DNA of 59,948 bases, from positions 1-59,948 of the forward strand of contig DAOVTW010000017.1 of assembly GCA_030632885.1 (NCBI GenBank). Direction: 5' to 3'. Position numbers and translations under genes: made by a program. The notes under the pieces are model-generated. The model was given only the letters and a program-made list of their open reading frames with translations, was not told where the DNA came from and ran no database searches. The stretch is from JAIOSM01 sp023143455 (GTDB lineage: Bacteria > Desulfobacterota > Desulfobacteria > Desulfobacterales > Desulfobacteraceae). This document shows, in pieces, positions 46,105 through 55,574 of the stretch. How positions within the stretch are numbered: the first letter of the stretch is position 1; the number at the start of each line of letters is the position of its first letter.

Positions 46105-47217
46105 ATGTATTCAGATATGAACAGAACGAATGTTTTAGTAGTTGGCGGTTATGGCTTCATTGGAGCAACCATATCCACGCTTTTATCTGAGAAAAATGGC
46201 TTGTTTCCAATTATTGCCGGAAGAAATAGTGAAAAGGCTGAATCACTTGCAAAAAAACTGGAATGCGGCTTTAGAACAATTGATCTTAATAGCGAAATTT
46301 CTATTAAAAAAGCACTTGAGAATATAGATATTGTAATTTGTTGTTATATAGATTCGAATAACTTGAATACAATCCTCCCTGAAAAAGCTATCAAGCTTGG
46401 TATCCATTATCTTGATGTTTCAGGAATAAATGAATACAACGATAAAGTAATGTTACTAAATAATAAGGCTATAGAGAATAATGTAACCTTGATTACGGCA
46501 CTGGGGCTTTATCCGGGTATTGTAGGATTATTGCTTGCTGACAACAAAAATTATTTTGAGCAGATCGGGTCTGTTGAGATTTTTTTTACAATGGGAGGGA
46601 ATATGGATAGGATTTCTACTCTTTCTCTTCGCGATATTGGATATATGATGGATTCAACTGCGATGCAGTATAATGGGAAGAAATGGATAGAAACTAATGG
46701 GAAAGGGAAAAATGAATATATAGGCGGTCCTTTTAATAAAAAAATATTTTTTTATCCTTCGATGATTACAAGTGATTTATTAAGTATTCCAGAAATTATT
46801 AATAGTAATAAAATAGTAATGTGGTCTGGATGCGAAAGTTTTTTCCAAGGGATGGTGTTATACTTTGGGGTTAAAAGAGGTTATGTAAAAGCTAAAGAAA
46901 AAGCAGGGAAATTTCTCAAATTATTACAGTTTATTGGAAGAAATAAGAGCAAAGACTATATGATGAGAATAGTTACAAAAGGGTCACATGACAATATAAA
47001 GCACGAGAGAATTGTTGAATTTAATGCTAGAGAAGATTTTTTAACAGCAATTGCTCCTGTCATTGTGTGTGAACAGATTGGAAATGGAGATATAAATCAA
47101 TCCGGAGCTTTTGTTGCTCCCCAGATTGTTAATACAAAGAAGTTTTTAGAGTCCTTTAAAGAGTGTAATGTTAATTTTAAAGAAAGTATAAAAAAGTTTA
47201 AAATTCTATCAAGATAA
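46105..47217 (+). CDS. saccharopine dehydrogenase-like NAD(P)-binding protein
   Basis: A Rossmann N-terminus (TNVLVVGGYGFIGATISTLL), then AGRNSEKAESLAKKL, DIVICCYIDSNN and HYLDVSGINEY, place it in the Sacchrp_dh_NADP family; the C-terminal substrate domain is diverged. Reaction unknown. ATG 46105 is chosen (46117 also possible); a longer frame from 46072 would overlap the DUF3786 gene. It is flanked on both sides by DUF3786 genes, suggesting a common pathway. Confidence 0.75.
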   Translation: MYSDMNRTNVLVVGGYGFIGATISTLLSEKNGLFPIIAGRNSEKAESLAKKLECGFRTIDLNSEISIKKALENIDIVICCYIDSNNLNTILPEKAIKLGIHYLDVSGINEYNDKVMLLNNKAIENNVTLITALGLYPGIVGLLLADNKNYFEQIGSVEIFFTMGGNMDRISTLSLRDIGYMMDSTAMQYNGKKWIETNGKGKNEYIGGPFNKKIFFYPSMITSDLLSIPEIINSNKIVMWSGCESFFQGMVLYFGVKRGYVKAKEKAGKFLKLLQFIGRNKSKDYMMRIVTKGSHDNIKHERIVEFNAREDFLTAIAPVIVCEQIGNGDINQSGAFVAPQIVNTKKFLESFKECNVNFKESIKKFKILSR

Positions 47218-47242
47218 AATAGTTGATAAAGACTATGTCAGA

Positions 47243-48046
47243 ATGACTAAATTCAATAATACAATGGAAGTTTTTAAACTTCTTGAAAAAACTAATTGTA
47301 GAAAATGCAATAAAAAAACATGCCTTGCCTTTGCAGCATCTGTTTTTCAGGGACAGACTTTACTTAGTGAATGCCCCTTTGTAGATAAAAAATTAATCAA
47401 CAAATATGGAAACAAAAAGAACACTTTTGAATCCAAAGCTGATCAGGATTATCAAAAACATCTTGATTTACTAAAAAGAAAACTTTCAAAAATTGATCTT
47501 CTGACAAAGGCTGAAAAACTTGGTGGAAGTTTTCATAATGGTAAGCTCACCATTAAAATTCTTGGGAAAGATTTTAGCGTTGATGGCAAAGGCAATATAT
47601 CAACAGATATACATGTGAATCCCTGGATAACACCTACGGTATATAATTATATTATCAATAGTGCTGGTCTACCTCTATTAGGCAAGTGGGTCTCTTTTAG
47701 AGAATTAAAAAAAGCCATGGATTGGCATAAGTTCTTTAATCATCAATGTATAAAAACCTTAAAAGAAGTCGCAGATTCTTATACTAATTTTTTTGAAGAC
47801 ATAATAAAATTATTTAATGGCAAGCAAGTTGAGAATCATTATGAGTCTGATATTTCGCTTATTATTTATCCCCTCCCAAAATTGCCAATTCTTATTTGTT
47901 ATAATAAGCCAGAAGAAGGTCTTGAATCAGATTTGAATCTCTTTTTTGACAGCACTGCTGATAAAAATTCTAATGTTCAAGATATTTATACTATCGGTAC
48001 TGGTCTGGCAGTGATGTTTAAAAAACTTTCCCATACCCATGGATAG
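47243..48046 (+). CDS. DUF3786 protein with N-terminal 4Fe-4S domain
   Basis: A 267-residue protein. The first 45 residues carry NCRKCNKKTCLAFAASVFQG with C19, C22, C27 and C44 (CxxCx4Cx16C), the 4Fe-4S motif shared with corrinoid Fe-S proteins and RnfB. The rest is a diverged DUF3786 domain (SLIIYPLPKLPILICYNKPE, then LNLFFDSTAD). Function unknown; a redox or corrinoid-linked role is possible. It follows the saccharopine dehydrogenase-like gene by 25 nt. Confidence 0.8.
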   Translation: MTKFNNTMEVFKLLEKTNCRKCNKKTCLAFAASVFQGQTLLSECPFVDKKLINKYGNKKNTFESKADQDYQKHLDLLKRKLSKIDLLTKAEKLGGSFHNGKLTIKILGKDFSVDGKGNISTDIHVNPWITPTVYNYIINSAGLPLLGKWVSFRELKKAMDWHKFFNHQCIKTLKEVADSYTNFFEDIIKLFNGKQVENHYESDISLIIYPLPKLPILICYNKPEEGLESDLNLFFDSTADKNSNVQDIYTIGTGLAVMFKKLSHTHG

Positions 48047-48193
48047 CCAGAGTCAACCGCAATTCGCATTAATATGATAGTTGATAATAAAAAATATCTG
48101 CTTTCGCACAACCGTATAATTATGCTATCTTAATTGTTAATATAGTTTATATAGCCATCATAAATATTCTTTTTTTTTATCAGGAGGGTGAGA

Positions 48194-51100
48194 ATGGGTG
48201 TTTTAGCTACCTACAGGACAATCAATAAGTGGCAAAAAGTAGGATTATGGGCAGGTTGCTTCTTTATTGTTTATACAATTTTTGGCTTTTTTATCCTCCC
48301 TTTAATTCTCCAAAAAATATCCATGGATAAACTCACTCTGGCACTTGGGCGGCAGGTTTCCATTAATAAAATTAAATTTAATCCCTATTCGCTATTTTTG
48401 AGTATGGAAGGGGTAAGTATCAATGAAAAAAAGTCAGACAAGCTTTTTTTCTCAATTAAACATGCCTTAGTAGATCTTCAGGCAAGCTCAATTTTCAGAT
48501 TGGCACCAGTGATAAGAGAAGTAAACATTGAGGGCTTATTTATAAACACCATTCGTAATAAGGATTATTCCTATAATTTTACTGATCTTATACCTTCAAA
48601 TTCAGCAGGTCAGGTTTCCACGGTAAAAAATGAAGACCTTGAGCCACCCAAGCCATTTCGATTCTCCATTTCTAATATTGTATTGAGCAAAAGTACTATT
48701 ATATTGAATGATCTGGCAATAAATAAAACCCATACCTTAACAGAAATGGAGCTTGCAATCCCTTTTGTTTCTAATTTGGATACCCATGTTGATATATTTG
48801 TAACCCCTAATTTCTCAGTCAAATTTAATGGATCTCCCATTGATATTAAAGGAGAAACTAAACCTTTTAAAAACTCGCAAACAACCATAATGGATTTTAA
48901 TCTTAACGGGCTTGATTTGAAACCTTATTATGCATACCTACCGATGCAAACAAACATGGATTTAAAAAACGGAACTATGGATTTGTTTTGTTCCATTGAA
49001 TTTGCTCAATCAGAAGATCGAAAATCATTACCACAATTGTTTTTCTCTGGAACATTAGAACTTAATAAAATTAAAATAAATGGACTAAATGGCAAGCAAT
49101 TTTTTGAAATGGATAGCCTTATTTTATCCATGGGGAGATCTCAAGTATTAAAGGGTGATATCAATATTGAAAAAATGATAATGTCTTCTCCAAAGATCGC
49201 ATTGATCAAAGATGTTTCAAATCAATTAAACATATATAACCTGATCCCTAAGGAAAAAAGTAATAAGAAACAAGAAAACCTAAAAGATAAGACGACTCCC
49301 AACGCGCAAAAATCCTTTCCTATTAGTCTTATCTGCAAGAGAATAAACATTAAAAACACCCTTGTGACCTTACAAGATTCATCGGAAAAAAAAGATATCT
49401 TTTCCCTTCAAGATTTTGCTGTTGACAGCCTTAAACTTCTTACTAAAACACGCATGGTAAATATATCAAAGGTTTCCGGGTTAAATGGCAGTTTGAATGT
49501 GTACAGGCTTAAAAATAATATTGTCAATATAGAAGCAATTTTACCGCATCAAAAGAGTGAGGCTGGGATTGAACCTGAGCCCGGCAAAAGCAACACACCT
49601 GTTTGGGATACTAAAATTAATAATTTAGGATTTAATAATTTTTCCATTATAGCAGATGACCTTATTTCAAAAAATAAGGGCAAAGTTCTAATTGAAAATG
49701 TAGCTTTGAATTCTACTGGATTCTCAACTCTATCAGGAGAAAAGGCAGATGCTACTCTTACGTTTCTGATTAATAAAGAAGGCAGAATTGACATTTCAGG
49801 GAAAGTTGGAGTGAATCCCTTGAGCTGTGATGTGGATTTGTTGGTTGATAAGGTTAATTTGCCAGGATATCAGCAATTTTTATCAGAACATATGAATATG
49901 ATTATATCAAAAGGTAGGTTTTCAAGTTCCGGAAAATTCTCAATGGAGAAATTAGAGGAAAAGCCTTTGGCAGCGGTGTATAATGGTGATATTGATATCC
50001 AAAACCTTGTTGCGACCGGTAGCAACCGAACAGAAAAACTTATTAAATTTAAGAACCTTGGGATAAAGAACGCCTTCTTTAAAATATCCCCCTTTTCCGG
50101 GAGTATTAGCACTGTGACAATTAAATCACCGATTTTAAATGTTGTAGTTTATTCTGATGGATCATTAAACTTAAATAAGATTACAAAATCTCCAGAGCAA
50201 AATAATACTAAGCCTGATAAAAAAAAGATTAAAAACAAGCCAAAAGATTCATCTGTTTCACTTAAAATCGGGAAAGTGATTATGAGGAATGGGAAAGTTA
50301 TATTTAATGACAAATCTGTAACTCCCAACTTTAAAACCGCATTGACTGAAGCTAGTGCAAAGATATCAGGCCTGAGCTCTGAGGAAACAATACAATCAGA
50401 TATTGAAATCAATGCTATGGTAAATAATCATACCCCTATTAAAATAAAGGGAAAGATAAACCCGCTTAAAACAGATTTTTTCTGTGATATGATTGTAGCA
50501 TGTTCTGATATGGACCTTGGTTACTTAAGTCCCTATGCAGGAAAATATGCAGGCCATAAAATTCAAAAAGGGAAATTGTCCCTTGATTTGAAATATTTAG
50601 TGGACAAACAAAAACTTGATTCCACAAATGATCTATTCCTTGATCAGTTTGAGTTTGGTCAGGAGGTAGAGAGTGAAGATGCTATTAATGCACCTGTAAA
50701 GCTTGCAGTATCTCTGTTAAAAGATCCCATGGGTAGGATATCTTTGGATCTTCCAGTTAAGGGTAATTTGAGTGATCCTGAATTCAGTGTTGCAGGCATT
50801 ATTATAAAAGTGATTGTAAACCTCGTTATGAAGGCAGCAACTGCACCTTTCTCACTTCTAGGTTCCATGTTTGGAGGGGGAGAAGATTTAAATATTGTTG
50901 TCTTTGACTCAGGAGCATCTGATATAACAGCCCAGGCAGGAAAGAAAATTGAAATTCTTGTCAAGGCTCTTTCTGAACGGCCAGGATTAAATCTGGAAAT
51001 AGCCGGGTATGCAAGTATTGTAAAAGACAGATTAGCAATGAAGGAAAGTATATTTAGAGACAAGTTAAAGGCAGAAAAGCTAAAGAAAATTATTGGTCAG

Positions 51101-51484
51101 GGCAAATCAGCGACACCTTTGGATGAGATAGAGTTATTGGATGAAGAATTTGATATCTTTTTAAAAGTTGTTTTCAAACAAACCAAAGCTGGCATAGGAA
51201 TCAAGAGAAAAGATTTTGAAAAAATTACCAGGGATCAGATGATTCAAGCAGTCCAAAATGAAATATCAATAGATGATGATGAACTGAAACATTTGGCAAA
51301 TGCCAGGGCACTTTCAATAAAAGGAGCCATACTTGCTGATAAAGCCATTGAGGCAAAACGAGTTTTTATTGTTGAAGCTCCAACGCTTGAGCCGGAGAAA
51401 CATGAAGATGATAAAAGTACAAAGGAAAAGCATGAAAGCAGACAAATTGATAATGCTAGTGTTGTTATAATGACATTAAAATAA
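48194..51484 (+). CDS. AsmA-like DUF748 protein
   Basis: A giant inner-membrane-anchored periplasmic protein of about 1096 residues. One N-terminal helix (VGLWAGCFFIVYTIFGFFIL) is followed by long beta-rich AsmA/TamB-like repeats and two DUF748 segments (about 50-480 and 560-830). An OmpA-like C-terminal region follows (FDSGASDITAQAGKKIEILV, then LNLEIAGYAS). Such proteins are thought to bridge membranes and carry phospholipids. ATG 48194 is preferred over GTG 48188, with AGGAGG six bases before. Confidence 0.85.
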   Translation: MGVLATYRTINKWQKVGLWAGCFFIVYTIFGFFILPLILQKISMDKLTLALGRQVSINKIKFNPYSLFLSMEGVSINEKKSDKLFFSIKHALVDLQASSIFRLAPVIREVNIEGLFINTIRNKDYSYNFTDLIPSNSAGQVSTVKNEDLEPPKPFRFSISNIVLSKSTIILNDLAINKTHTLTEMELAIPFVSNLDTHVDIFVTPNFSVKFNGSPIDIKGETKPFKNSQTTIMDFNLNGLDLKPYYAYLPMQTNMDLKNGTMDLFCSIEFAQSEDRKSLPQLFFSGTLELNKIKINGLNGKQFFEMDSLILSMGRSQVLKGDINIEKMIMSSPKIALIKDVSNQLNIYNLIPKEKSNKKQENLKDKTTPNAQKSFPISLICKRINIKNTLVTLQDSSEKKDIFSLQDFAVDSLKLLTKTRMVNISKVSGLNGSLNVYRLKNNIVNIEAILPHQKSEAGIEPEPGKSNTPVWDTKINNLGFNNFSIIADDLISKNKGKVLIENVALNSTGFSTLSGEKADATLTFLINKEGRIDISGKVGVNPLSCDVDLLVDKVNLPGYQQFLSEHMNMIISKGRFSSSGKFSMEKLEEKPLAAVYNGDIDIQNLVATGSNRTEKLIKFKNLGIKNAFFKISPFSGSISTVTIKSPILNVVVYSDGSLNLNKITKSPEQNNTKPDKKKIKNKPKDSSVSLKIGKVIMRNGKVIFNDKSVTPNFKTALTEASAKISGLSSEETIQSDIEINAMVNNHTPIKIKGKINPLKTDFFCDMIVACSDMDLGYLSPYAGKYAGHKIQKGKLSLDLKYLVDKQKLDSTNDLFLDQFEFGQEVESEDAINAPVKLAVSLLKDPMGRISLDLPVKGNLSDPEFSVAGIIIKVIVNLVMKAATAPFSLLGSMFGGGEDLNIVVFDSGASDITAQAGKKIEILVKALSERPGLNLEIAGYASIVKDRLAMKESIFRDKLKAEKLKKIIGQGKSATPLDEIELLDEEFDIFLKVVFKQTKAGIGIKRKDFEKITRDQMIQAVQNEISIDDDELKHLANARALSIKGAILADKAIEAKRVFIVEAPTLEPEKHEDDKSTKEKHESRQIDNASVVIMTLK

Positions 51485-51524
51485 TTTATCGGTAATCAAA
51501 GTTTAGAAAAGAGTAATAAAATAG

Positions 51525-51959
51525 TCAAAGGTCAATTTTAAAATTACTTTTTTTTAAAAGACTTCCAATGGTGATTTTGTCTAACCGATCAAACATTGCC
51601 TTGCTTGCCTCAATCCATACCCATCTGGATAGGCACCCACCTGAGTTATTACAAATACCGCAACGTTCTTTGTCTTCTTCTGCACAACCTGTAATGGTTG
51701 TGGAGTCTTCTAGTACTCTGACAATTTCTCCAATTGTTATCTTATCAGGAGGTTTTGCGAGCATATGTCCTCCAAAAGGACCTCTTTGGCTGTTGAGAAT
51801 TTTTGCTTTATTAAGCTTTCGGGTAAGTTGTTCAAGGTATTTAAAAGATATATTCTGACGTTTTGCAATCTTACTTAACGGAACTGGTTTTTTTTCCCCA
51901 TGTATTGCTATATCTAAAATCAATCTGGTCCCATATCTGCTTTTAGTTGTCAGTCTCAT
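51525..51959 (-). CDS. rrf2: Rrf2 family Fe-S transcriptional regulator
   Basis: A 144-residue regulator with a winged helix (SRYGTRLILDIAIHG, ISFKYLEQLTRKLNKAKILN, RGPFGGHMLAKPP). A four-Cys segment (C92, C100, C103, C109) could hold a redox-sensing cluster. The family was named from the gene at the end of the hmc operon in Desulfovibrio vulgaris, and it sits in that very place here. The rrf1 response regulator found there is missing. It likely represses hmc. Confidence 0.93.
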   Translation of the reverse strand: MRLTTKSRYGTRLILDIAIHGEKKPVPLSKIAKRQNISFKYLEQLTRKLNKAKILNSQRGPFGGHMLAKPPDKITIGEIVRVLEDSTTITGCAEEDKERCGICNNSGGCLSRWVWIEASKAMFDRLDKITIGSLLKKSNFKIDL

Positions 51960-52074
51960 TGTTTATTCCCCTCAGGTGGGATCAATTTTAATTTTTCCCA
52001 GCCAAATGGGGGGATTAAAATATCAAGAAGAATTAAATTCTTTTTTAATGATATTCCTTGTTTATTATGGATAT

Positions 52075-53469
52075 TTATTCTTCCTCTCCAGGTTTCATAT
52101 GCTCTGGTATTATCAGCATTCCAACAATAATAGGTTTTAAAAATGACCATCTGATACCGATATCGAATTCTTCTTCAAGATCCCGGATTGCATCCCAGCA
52201 ATTATGGCAAGGTGCGAGAACTAACTTGGCACCTGTTTTCAAAATCTGATCTCTTTTTGTGATAAGCCCCTTGTTTCGCTGTTTCCTGAATTTTCCGATT
52301 CCGTTAAAGCCACCGCCACCGCCACAGCAATAGTTGTGTTCTTTGTTCGGAGCCATTTCTACAAAATATCCCGGCTCAACAATATAACTGATAATTTCAC
52401 GGGTGACATTTTTTAACCCCTGATTTCTAACATAATTACAGGAGTCCTGAACAGTAACAAGTTCTTTGATTCGTTTTTCAGGATCGATTTTGAGTTTCCC
52501 GGTTCTTAAGGCTTCTGCCAGCCATTCAATATAATGTATGGATTCCACTGGTGGCTGACCATCTTTTCTTCCTGCCCAGTAGGGACCTTCAATAACTGTT
52601 GCTCTATGAGCATGCCCGCATTCAGTCCCAATCATTCGTTTGGGTTTAAGTCGTTCCATGGCATCATATACGGAGTCCACCTGCATTTTGCAAGCTGCCC
52701 AATCACCAGCAAACATGGCAAGGCTGGTTTGTTCCCAACCTTCTGAAGGTACAGTCCAGTTTTCACCGGCAATATGGAATAAAATAGCAGCTTCTGCCAA
52801 ATCTTCAGGGTAATGTTTGACTTCTCTGGCATTGATCGTATACATGATATCAGCATTTTGTACATCTACCGGGACAGTCAATCCAGGGTATTCGTCTTCA
52901 TTTTCTTCTATCATCCATTCAAAGGTTTCAACAAACTCTTCATTAGTAACATCCATTTGTGCCCGATAGGCTCTATGCATGCCAGCTCCTATTTTCATTT
53001 CCCAGGGTACAAACCCTTGCTGGTACAAAAGTCCTCTAAGATAACCAAACATGACACCAGTATCAATACCATGGGGGCAGTATGTTCCGCACCTGTTGCA
53101 ACATGTGCATTGCGCCCAGGCTACTTCCATTGCATGAAGCATGAATTTGTTATCCACTTTTCCCTTGCGCTTAACGATTTCTCCAAGAGTTGACTGTATT
53201 TTATAAGCAGGTACTTGTTTGGGATCTCTGTCATTCACTTGATAAAGAAAACAGCTGTCAGCGCACATACCACAATGGGCACAGATTTCCAACCAGGTTT
53301 TTATTCTTGATTTCATGGTGTTCTGAATGGTTTTCCATAAGAGATCAGAGTCAATGTCTAAGCTTTCCATCTCTTTATAATATGTATTGCCACTGGTATC
53401 TGACAAAAGAAAATTAACTTCTTCTGGTGTCTCTAATGGTGTTTTATTACAATATTTTCCTTCTGGCAT
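52075..53469 (-). CDS. hmcF: Hmc complex cytoplasmic Fe-S subunit HmcF (HdrD-like)
   Basis: A soluble subunit of 464 residues facing the cytoplasm. Two 4Fe-4S motifs (CAHCGMCADSCFLYQ, CTCCNRCGTYCPHGID) precede two CCG-type segments (GTECGHAHRAT, NYCCGGGGGFNGIGKFRKQR) related to heterodisulfide reductase HdrD. It passes electrons between the membrane subunits and a cytoplasmic partner. It is the last subunit gene, followed by rrf2. Confidence 0.92.
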   Translation of the reverse strand: MPEGKYCNKTPLETPEEVNFLLSDTSGNTYYKEMESLDIDSDLLWKTIQNTMKSRIKTWLEICAHCGMCADSCFLYQVNDRDPKQVPAYKIQSTLGEIVKRKGKVDNKFMLHAMEVAWAQCTCCNRCGTYCPHGIDTGVMFGYLRGLLYQQGFVPWEMKIGAGMHRAYRAQMDVTNEEFVETFEWMIEENEDEYPGLTVPVDVQNADIMYTINAREVKHYPEDLAEAAILFHIAGENWTVPSEGWEQTSLAMFAGDWAACKMQVDSVYDAMERLKPKRMIGTECGHAHRATVIEGPYWAGRKDGQPPVESIHYIEWLAEALRTGKLKIDPEKRIKELVTVQDSCNYVRNQGLKNVTREIISYIVEPGYFVEMAPNKEHNYCCGGGGGFNGIGKFRKQRNKGLITKRDQILKTGAKLVLAPCHNCWDAIRDLEEEFDIGIRWSFLKPIIVGMLIIPEHMKPGEEE

Positions 53470-53513
53470 GGAATTTATCTCCTTAAATGTATTTGCATCT
53501 GTTAATATTGACC

Positions 53514-54191
53514 TTACCAGGCCATTTTAGTACCCTTCATTCCCCCGCGTTTTATGCCAAAATCCATACCAAGTTGAGCTCGTGAGGCAAAGAACAGAAA
53601 TACGTGTGAAAGTTTAGTAAATGGGATGGCAATCAAAAGAACTTCACCTGAGAAAATATGTAAGTTAAGCCAAAAAGAGTAATCTCCGATCTGGTATCTG
53701 GCAAGAAGTCCTGTTACTAAAGGTGCAAGGGATATAAACAGGATACCATAATCCTGTAAAGTAGTCATGATTCTGACTTCAGGTAAAGCAATACGTCTTA
53801 ATATTAGAAAAAAAGCACATAACAAGGCTGTCCATGTAAGAAAATCAGCAAGAAAGGCATTCATTGAAAAAAATGAAAATCCTAATTTAGTTTCAAGAAA
53901 GACATTGTGCCCTGCAAGGAACAGCGGAACAAAAATGACGCCGATGTGAAATCCGAAAAAAATGATGGCCATAAAAGGTTGAGTACGCCAGCCGTAAGTA
54001 CCAAAGGGAACCAGCCATTTATAAATAGAACGCATAGCTCCTTTGAATCCTTTCATTGGATGTGCTTTATAAGCGACTCTGTCAAGCCGCCAGCTTAAGC
54101 CCTTAAAGTATAGTATAAATCGTACTATCATTCCAATGAGACAGACATTTAAAGCGATCCAGAAAAAGATGCCTGTTAAAAAATTATGCAT
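53514..54191 (-). CDS. hmcE: Hmc complex cytochrome b-like membrane subunit HmcE
   Basis: A 225-residue NarI/DsrM-like integral protein with five to six helices (MHNFLTGIFFWIALNVCLIG, FFGFHIGVIFVPLFLAGHNV, LNLHIFSGEVLLIAIPFTKL). Paired His in the helices could ligate heme b. Size matches the D. vulgaris HmcE. It lies between hmcD and hmcF. Confidence 0.9.
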   Translation of the reverse strand: MHNFLTGIFFWIALNVCLIGMIVRFILYFKGLSWRLDRVAYKAHPMKGFKGAMRSIYKWLVPFGTYGWRTQPFMAIIFFGFHIGVIFVPLFLAGHNVFLETKLGFSFFSMNAFLADFLTWTALLCAFFLILRRIALPEVRIMTTLQDYGILFISLAPLVTGLLARYQIGDYSFWLNLHIFSGEVLLIAIPFTKLSHVFLFFASRAQLGMDFGIKRGGMKGTKMAW

Positions 54192-54240
54192 TTAATTATG
54201 CCTCCATATCATTATTCGTTGTTGATGCATTCCGAGCATT

Positions 54241-54375
54241 TTATTCGTCTTTTTCCCTGCCTGTAAGAAAGTACCAGAAAAGCGGCATGAAAATCAGGAT
54301 ACCCCCCATGATTAAATAGGTGATACCTTTTGTATATGTCATGTAATCCTGAAGTGTATAAATTATGTTTTCCAC
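54241..54375 (-). CDS. hmcD: Hmc complex small membrane subunit HmcD
   Basis: A 44-residue ORF missed by usual length cut-offs. It begins at a GTG (54375-54373) with a perfect AAGGAGG (54387-54381) five bases before, and encodes one hydrophobic helix (GITYLIMGGILIFMPLFWYF) with a charged end GREKDE. HmcD in D. vulgaris is of similar size and sits at the same place, between hmcC and hmcE. Confidence 0.85.
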   Translation of the reverse strand: MENIIYTLQDYMTYTKGITYLIMGGILIFMPLFWYFLTGREKDE

Positions 54376-54404
54376 TCAAGCCTCCTTATAATCTAAAATT
54401 TGGT

Positions 54405-55574
54405 TTAATGAGTTTTATAGTCTGGATGTTCATAAAAAATAGGCATCCTGCTTGTGATATAGCGGTAGGCAGTTATCCCTAAAGTTACAATAAAGACTGA
54501 AGTGCCAATTTCCATCAGGCTTGGCACATATCTATCTGCAGAAGGAAGGTGATAATTAAATGCTATAATGGAAATATTGAGTCTGTTTAAAATAATTCCT
54601 AAAATAGTCCATGTTGCTGCACCTCTTACCATAGTCAAATTCTTTTCCCTTGAACCCATAGCAAACAGGATGGAGGGAAAAACTACAAACCCGATCAATT
54701 CAAAAAGAAACCAAAGACCCCATGATGTGGTAAGGTAATGCCAGTTATTGTCAATAGCAAGACCAATGACTTTTATTGCAAAATAACTCATCATGATAAA
54801 GGCGGCAGCTTTAGCAAATCCAAATGCAACTCCCGATGCTTCATACTTATGTGTGTCATCCATTGTATCTGATAGATACCGATGGGCAAGGCTTCCTTCA
54901 AAAATAACCATGGACATGCCAGCAAACATGCTTGAAATAAAGAAATATACAGGCAAATATTCAGAATACCATAAAGGGTGAAGTTTTGATGGAGCAATCA
55001 TAAAAAGTGCACCCAGAGATGATTGGTGAAGGGTGGAGAGGATTACACCGAATATGGTCAATAAAAGGGTCAATTTTACCACAACACCCCTTATTTTTTT
55101 CAGTCCCAACCATTCAAAAGCCGCTGGTGTAAATTCCACAAATAAAACTGTTAGATATAAAAACACGCAAAGGCCTACTTCAAAAAGTAAGGAAGATGTT
55201 CCCTGGGAAAGGAAAATTGGGTATGGCAGGCGCCATGGCTGCCCAACATCATAGTGAAGAGCAAAGACCACAAGAGCATATCCAAGGAATGCAGTAAGTA
55301 TAGCCGGTCGGACTGCTGAATGGTAGCGTTTCAGACCAAAAATATAACAAGCAGCAGACGTTACAAAACCACCTGCGGCAAGAGCAACTCCACATAACAG
55401 GTCAAATCCGATCCATATTCCCCACGGGTTGTTATTATCCAGATTTGTAACTGCTCCAATGCCTTTGGTAAATCGTAGAACAGTCAGATACAGTCCAATA
55501 ACAAGGATTATACCAGTAATAATGTTAACTACACTTAATTTTGGTTTTGTAAAGATAGGTTTATCCAAAGCCAT
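54405..55574 (-). CDS. hmcC: Hmc complex NrfD-like membrane subunit HmcC
   Basis: An NrfD/PsrC-family protein of 389 residues with about ten helices that probably binds quinone and receives electrons from HmcB. It contains NNPWGIWIGFDLLCGVALAA, SSLGALFMIAPSKLHPLWYS and RLNISIIAFNYH, all typical. Its ATG directly abuts the hmcB stop. Confidence 0.93.
   Translation of the reverse strand: MALDKPIFTKPKLSVVNIITGIILVIGLYLTVLRFTKGIGAVTNLDNNNPWGIWIGFDLLCGVALAAGGFVTSAACYIFGLKRYHSAVRPAILTAFLGYALVVFALHYDVGQPWRLPYPIFLSQGTSSLLFEVGLCVFLYLTVLFVEFTPAAFEWLGLKKIRGVVVKLTLLLTIFGVILSTLHQSSLGALFMIAPSKLHPLWYSEYLPVYFFISSMFAGMSMVIFEGSLAHRYLSDTMDDTHKYEASGVAFGFAKAAAFIMMSYFAIKVIGLAIDNNWHYLTTSWGLWFLFELIGFVVFPSILFAMGSREKNLTMVRGAATWTILGIILNRLNISIIAFNYHLPSADRYVPSLMEIGTSVFIVTLGITAYRYITSRMPIFYEHPDYKTH

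Noticed and set aside
51956..52150. 64-codon minus-strand frame between hmcF and rrf2, considered as a remnant of rrf1
   Set aside because: It overlaps the end of hmcF and shows no receiver-domain motif.
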